DNA of 5,878 nt from Nitrospira defluvii (lineage in GTDB: Bacteria > Nitrospirota > Nitrospiria > Nitrospirales > Nitrospiraceae): assembly GCA_016199015.1 (NCBI GenBank), contig JACQHN010000344.1, positions 1-5,878 on the forward strand, read 5' to 3'. The position numbers were made by a program, and so were the translations under genes. Each line of letters begins with the position of its first letter. The stretch's first letter is position 1. Below are positions 5,041 to 5,878 of the stretch, in pieces. The notes under the pieces were generated by a model. The model was not told the origin of the DNA. It was given only the letters and a program-made list of their open reading frames with translations, and did not search any database.

Positions 5041-5073
5041 CCTGGACTGGAAAGATGGGCGCCTTTGTGTTTG
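5020..5073 (+). terminator. Intrinsic terminator C of the amt leader (attenuator)
   Basis: Bases 5020-5034 pair with 5054-5068: 15 pairs including two T-G. After one A-A mismatch, TTC (5036-5038) pairs with GAA (5050-5052). The following run TTTGTGTTTG (5064-5073) is only moderately T-rich, so this terminator is probably weaker than A and B. It lies 40 bases before the amt start and shares its left arm with ANTAR-type hairpin P2. Confidence 0.7.
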
Positions 5074-5113
5074 TGGAGTTAATTCGTTCGGCGTCGAGAT
5101 GGGGGAGCGGCTC

Positions 5114-5878
5114 ATGTTGAAATGGATTGGAAAACTCGGATGGTCGGCAGTTCTTGTCCTGAGTATGTGTGCGACCGGGCCTGATCTGGGCTGGGCACAG
5201 GCGGCGGCAGCGGGGATGGTCGGGTCCTCGGTCAACGGAGCGGATACCGCATGGGTGCTGATCTCCTCTGCGTTGGTCCTAGCCATGATCGTGCCCGGCC
5301 TGGCGCTGTTTTATGGCGGACTGGTACGGAGCAAGAATGTCCTCGGCACGATCATGCACAGTTTCGCGACTCTGTGTGTCGTCAGTCTGCTGTGGATTCT
5401 CATCGGCTATAGTCTGGCATTCGGTCCGGACGTCGGCGGACTGATCGGCGGTTTCGACTGGGTGGGATTGAGCGGAGTGGGGTTGGTTCCCCATGCGACC
5501 TATGGCCCGACAATTCCTCATCAGGCCTTCATGGTCTTTCAACTGATGTTTGCGGCCATCACACCGGCTTTGATTACCGGGGCGTTTGCCGAGCGGATGA
5601 AGTTCGGCGCACTCCTGATGTTTTCAGCGCTGTGGTCCATCGTCGTCTATTGTCCCGTCGCCCATTGGCTGTGGGGCGGCGGCTGGTTGGCCGGGTTGGG
5701 GGCATTGGATTTTGCCGGAGGCGCCGTCGTCCATCTCAGCTCCGGAGTCAGCGCCTTGGTCTGTGCGTTGGTACTGGGCGCTCGTCACGGGTATGGAACG
5801 GATTACATGGGCCCGCACAATCTGCCGATGGTGTTGTTAGGGACAGGACTCCTGTGGTTCGGGTGGTTCGGGTTCAAC
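5114..5878 (+). CDS. amt: Ammonium transporter, Amt family, N-terminal part (3' end outside the window)
   Basis: This inner-membrane channel takes up ammonium; 255 residues are visible of roughly 400-450 usual, and the frame is open to the last base. Residues 1-30 look like a signal peptide (hydrophobic [10 protein letters not shown], then AQA at 28-30), as in E. coli AmtB. The first membrane helix with [15 protein letters not shown] (61-75) is diagnostic. [19 protein letters not shown] (143-161) holds Phe146, matching the first phenylalanine of the pore gate (AmtB Phe107). HWLWGGGW (184-191) has Trp187, matching AmtB Trp148. [11 protein letters not shown] (197-207) carries Asp199 and His207, matching AmtB Asp160 and pore His168. 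The second pore histidine lies beyond the window. ATG 5114 is preceded by GGGGGAG with six bases between; ATG 5099 in frame is a weaker alternative. No PII gene (glnK/glnB) is between cynS and amt; one could follow downstream. Confidence 0.95.
   Translation, partial: MLKWIGKLGWSAVLVLSMCATGPDLGWAQAAAAGMVGSSVNGADTAWVLISSALVLAMIVPGLALFYGGLVRSKNVLGTIMHSFATLCVVSLLWILIGYSLAFGPDVGGLIGGFDWVGLSGVGLVPHATYGPTIPHQAFMVFQLMFAAITPALITGAFAERMKFGALLMFSALWSIVVYCPVAHWLWGGGWLAGLGALDFAGGAVVHLSSGVSALVCALVLGARHGYGTDYMGPHNLPMVLLGTGLLWFGWFGFN

Noticed and set aside
4971..5073. Glutamine riboswitch (glnA RNA) or another metabolite riboswitch before amt
   Set aside because: I could not find the conserved multi-helix core expected of the glutamine riboswitch. 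The two A1/G4 hexaloop hairpins explain the conserved bases better.
1..5878. CRISPR arrays, insertion sequences, tRNA or rRNA genes, phage genes
   Set aside because: No regular repeat-spacer arrays, transposase motifs, terminal inverted repeats around a gene, or cloverleaf-type sequences were seen. The only dispersed repeat is the leader element.

Overview
The window looks like a nitrogen-acquisition segment from a GC-rich Gram-negative-type bacterium. The gene set and order (glutamine synthetase, a nitrate/nitrite/cyanate-type ABC transporter, cyanase, ammonium transporter) suggest a nitrifier of the Nitrospira lineage. That assignment is inferred from gene content and protein style, and no taxonomic search was possible. 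All genes are on the + strand.

Layout: (1) 1-810 is the C-terminal 269 residues of a type I glutamine synthetase (glnA), cut by the window start. (2) 811-1134 is a non-coding leader with a probable sigma-70 promoter (TTGACG-16-TATACA), followed by two complete copies in series of the same RNA architecture: a small hairpin, a second small hairpin, and an intrinsic terminator that uses part of the second hairpin. (3) 1135-4875 is a tight operon: a Tat-exported NrtA/CynA-type substrate-binding protein, an NrtB-type permease, an NrtD/CynD-type ATPase and cyanase (cynS), in the same order as the cyanobacterial cynABDS type of operon. (4) 4876-5113 is a second non-coding leader with a third copy of the two-hairpin/terminator architecture. 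(5) 5114-5878 is the N-terminal 255 residues of an Amt-family ammonium transporter, cut by the window end.

How it works together: the transporter probably brings in cyanate and/or nitrite/nitrate, and cyanase turns cyanate plus bicarbonate into ammonium and CO2. Amt imports ammonium, and glutamine synthetase fixes it into glutamine.

The main discovery is in the leaders. All six small hairpins have a six-base loop with A at position 1 and G at position 4 (AACGAC, AAAGGC; AGCGCA, AACGGC; AATGCT, AAAGGC). In each pair the second hairpin is mutually exclusive with a terminator. This is the signature of ANTAR-domain antitermination (NasR/NasT/AmiR/EutV family). The window therefore appears to carry three ANTAR-responsive switches, two in tandem before the transporter-cyanase operon and one before amt, which would tie these genes into one RNA-level regulon. 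The ANTAR protein itself is not in this window.
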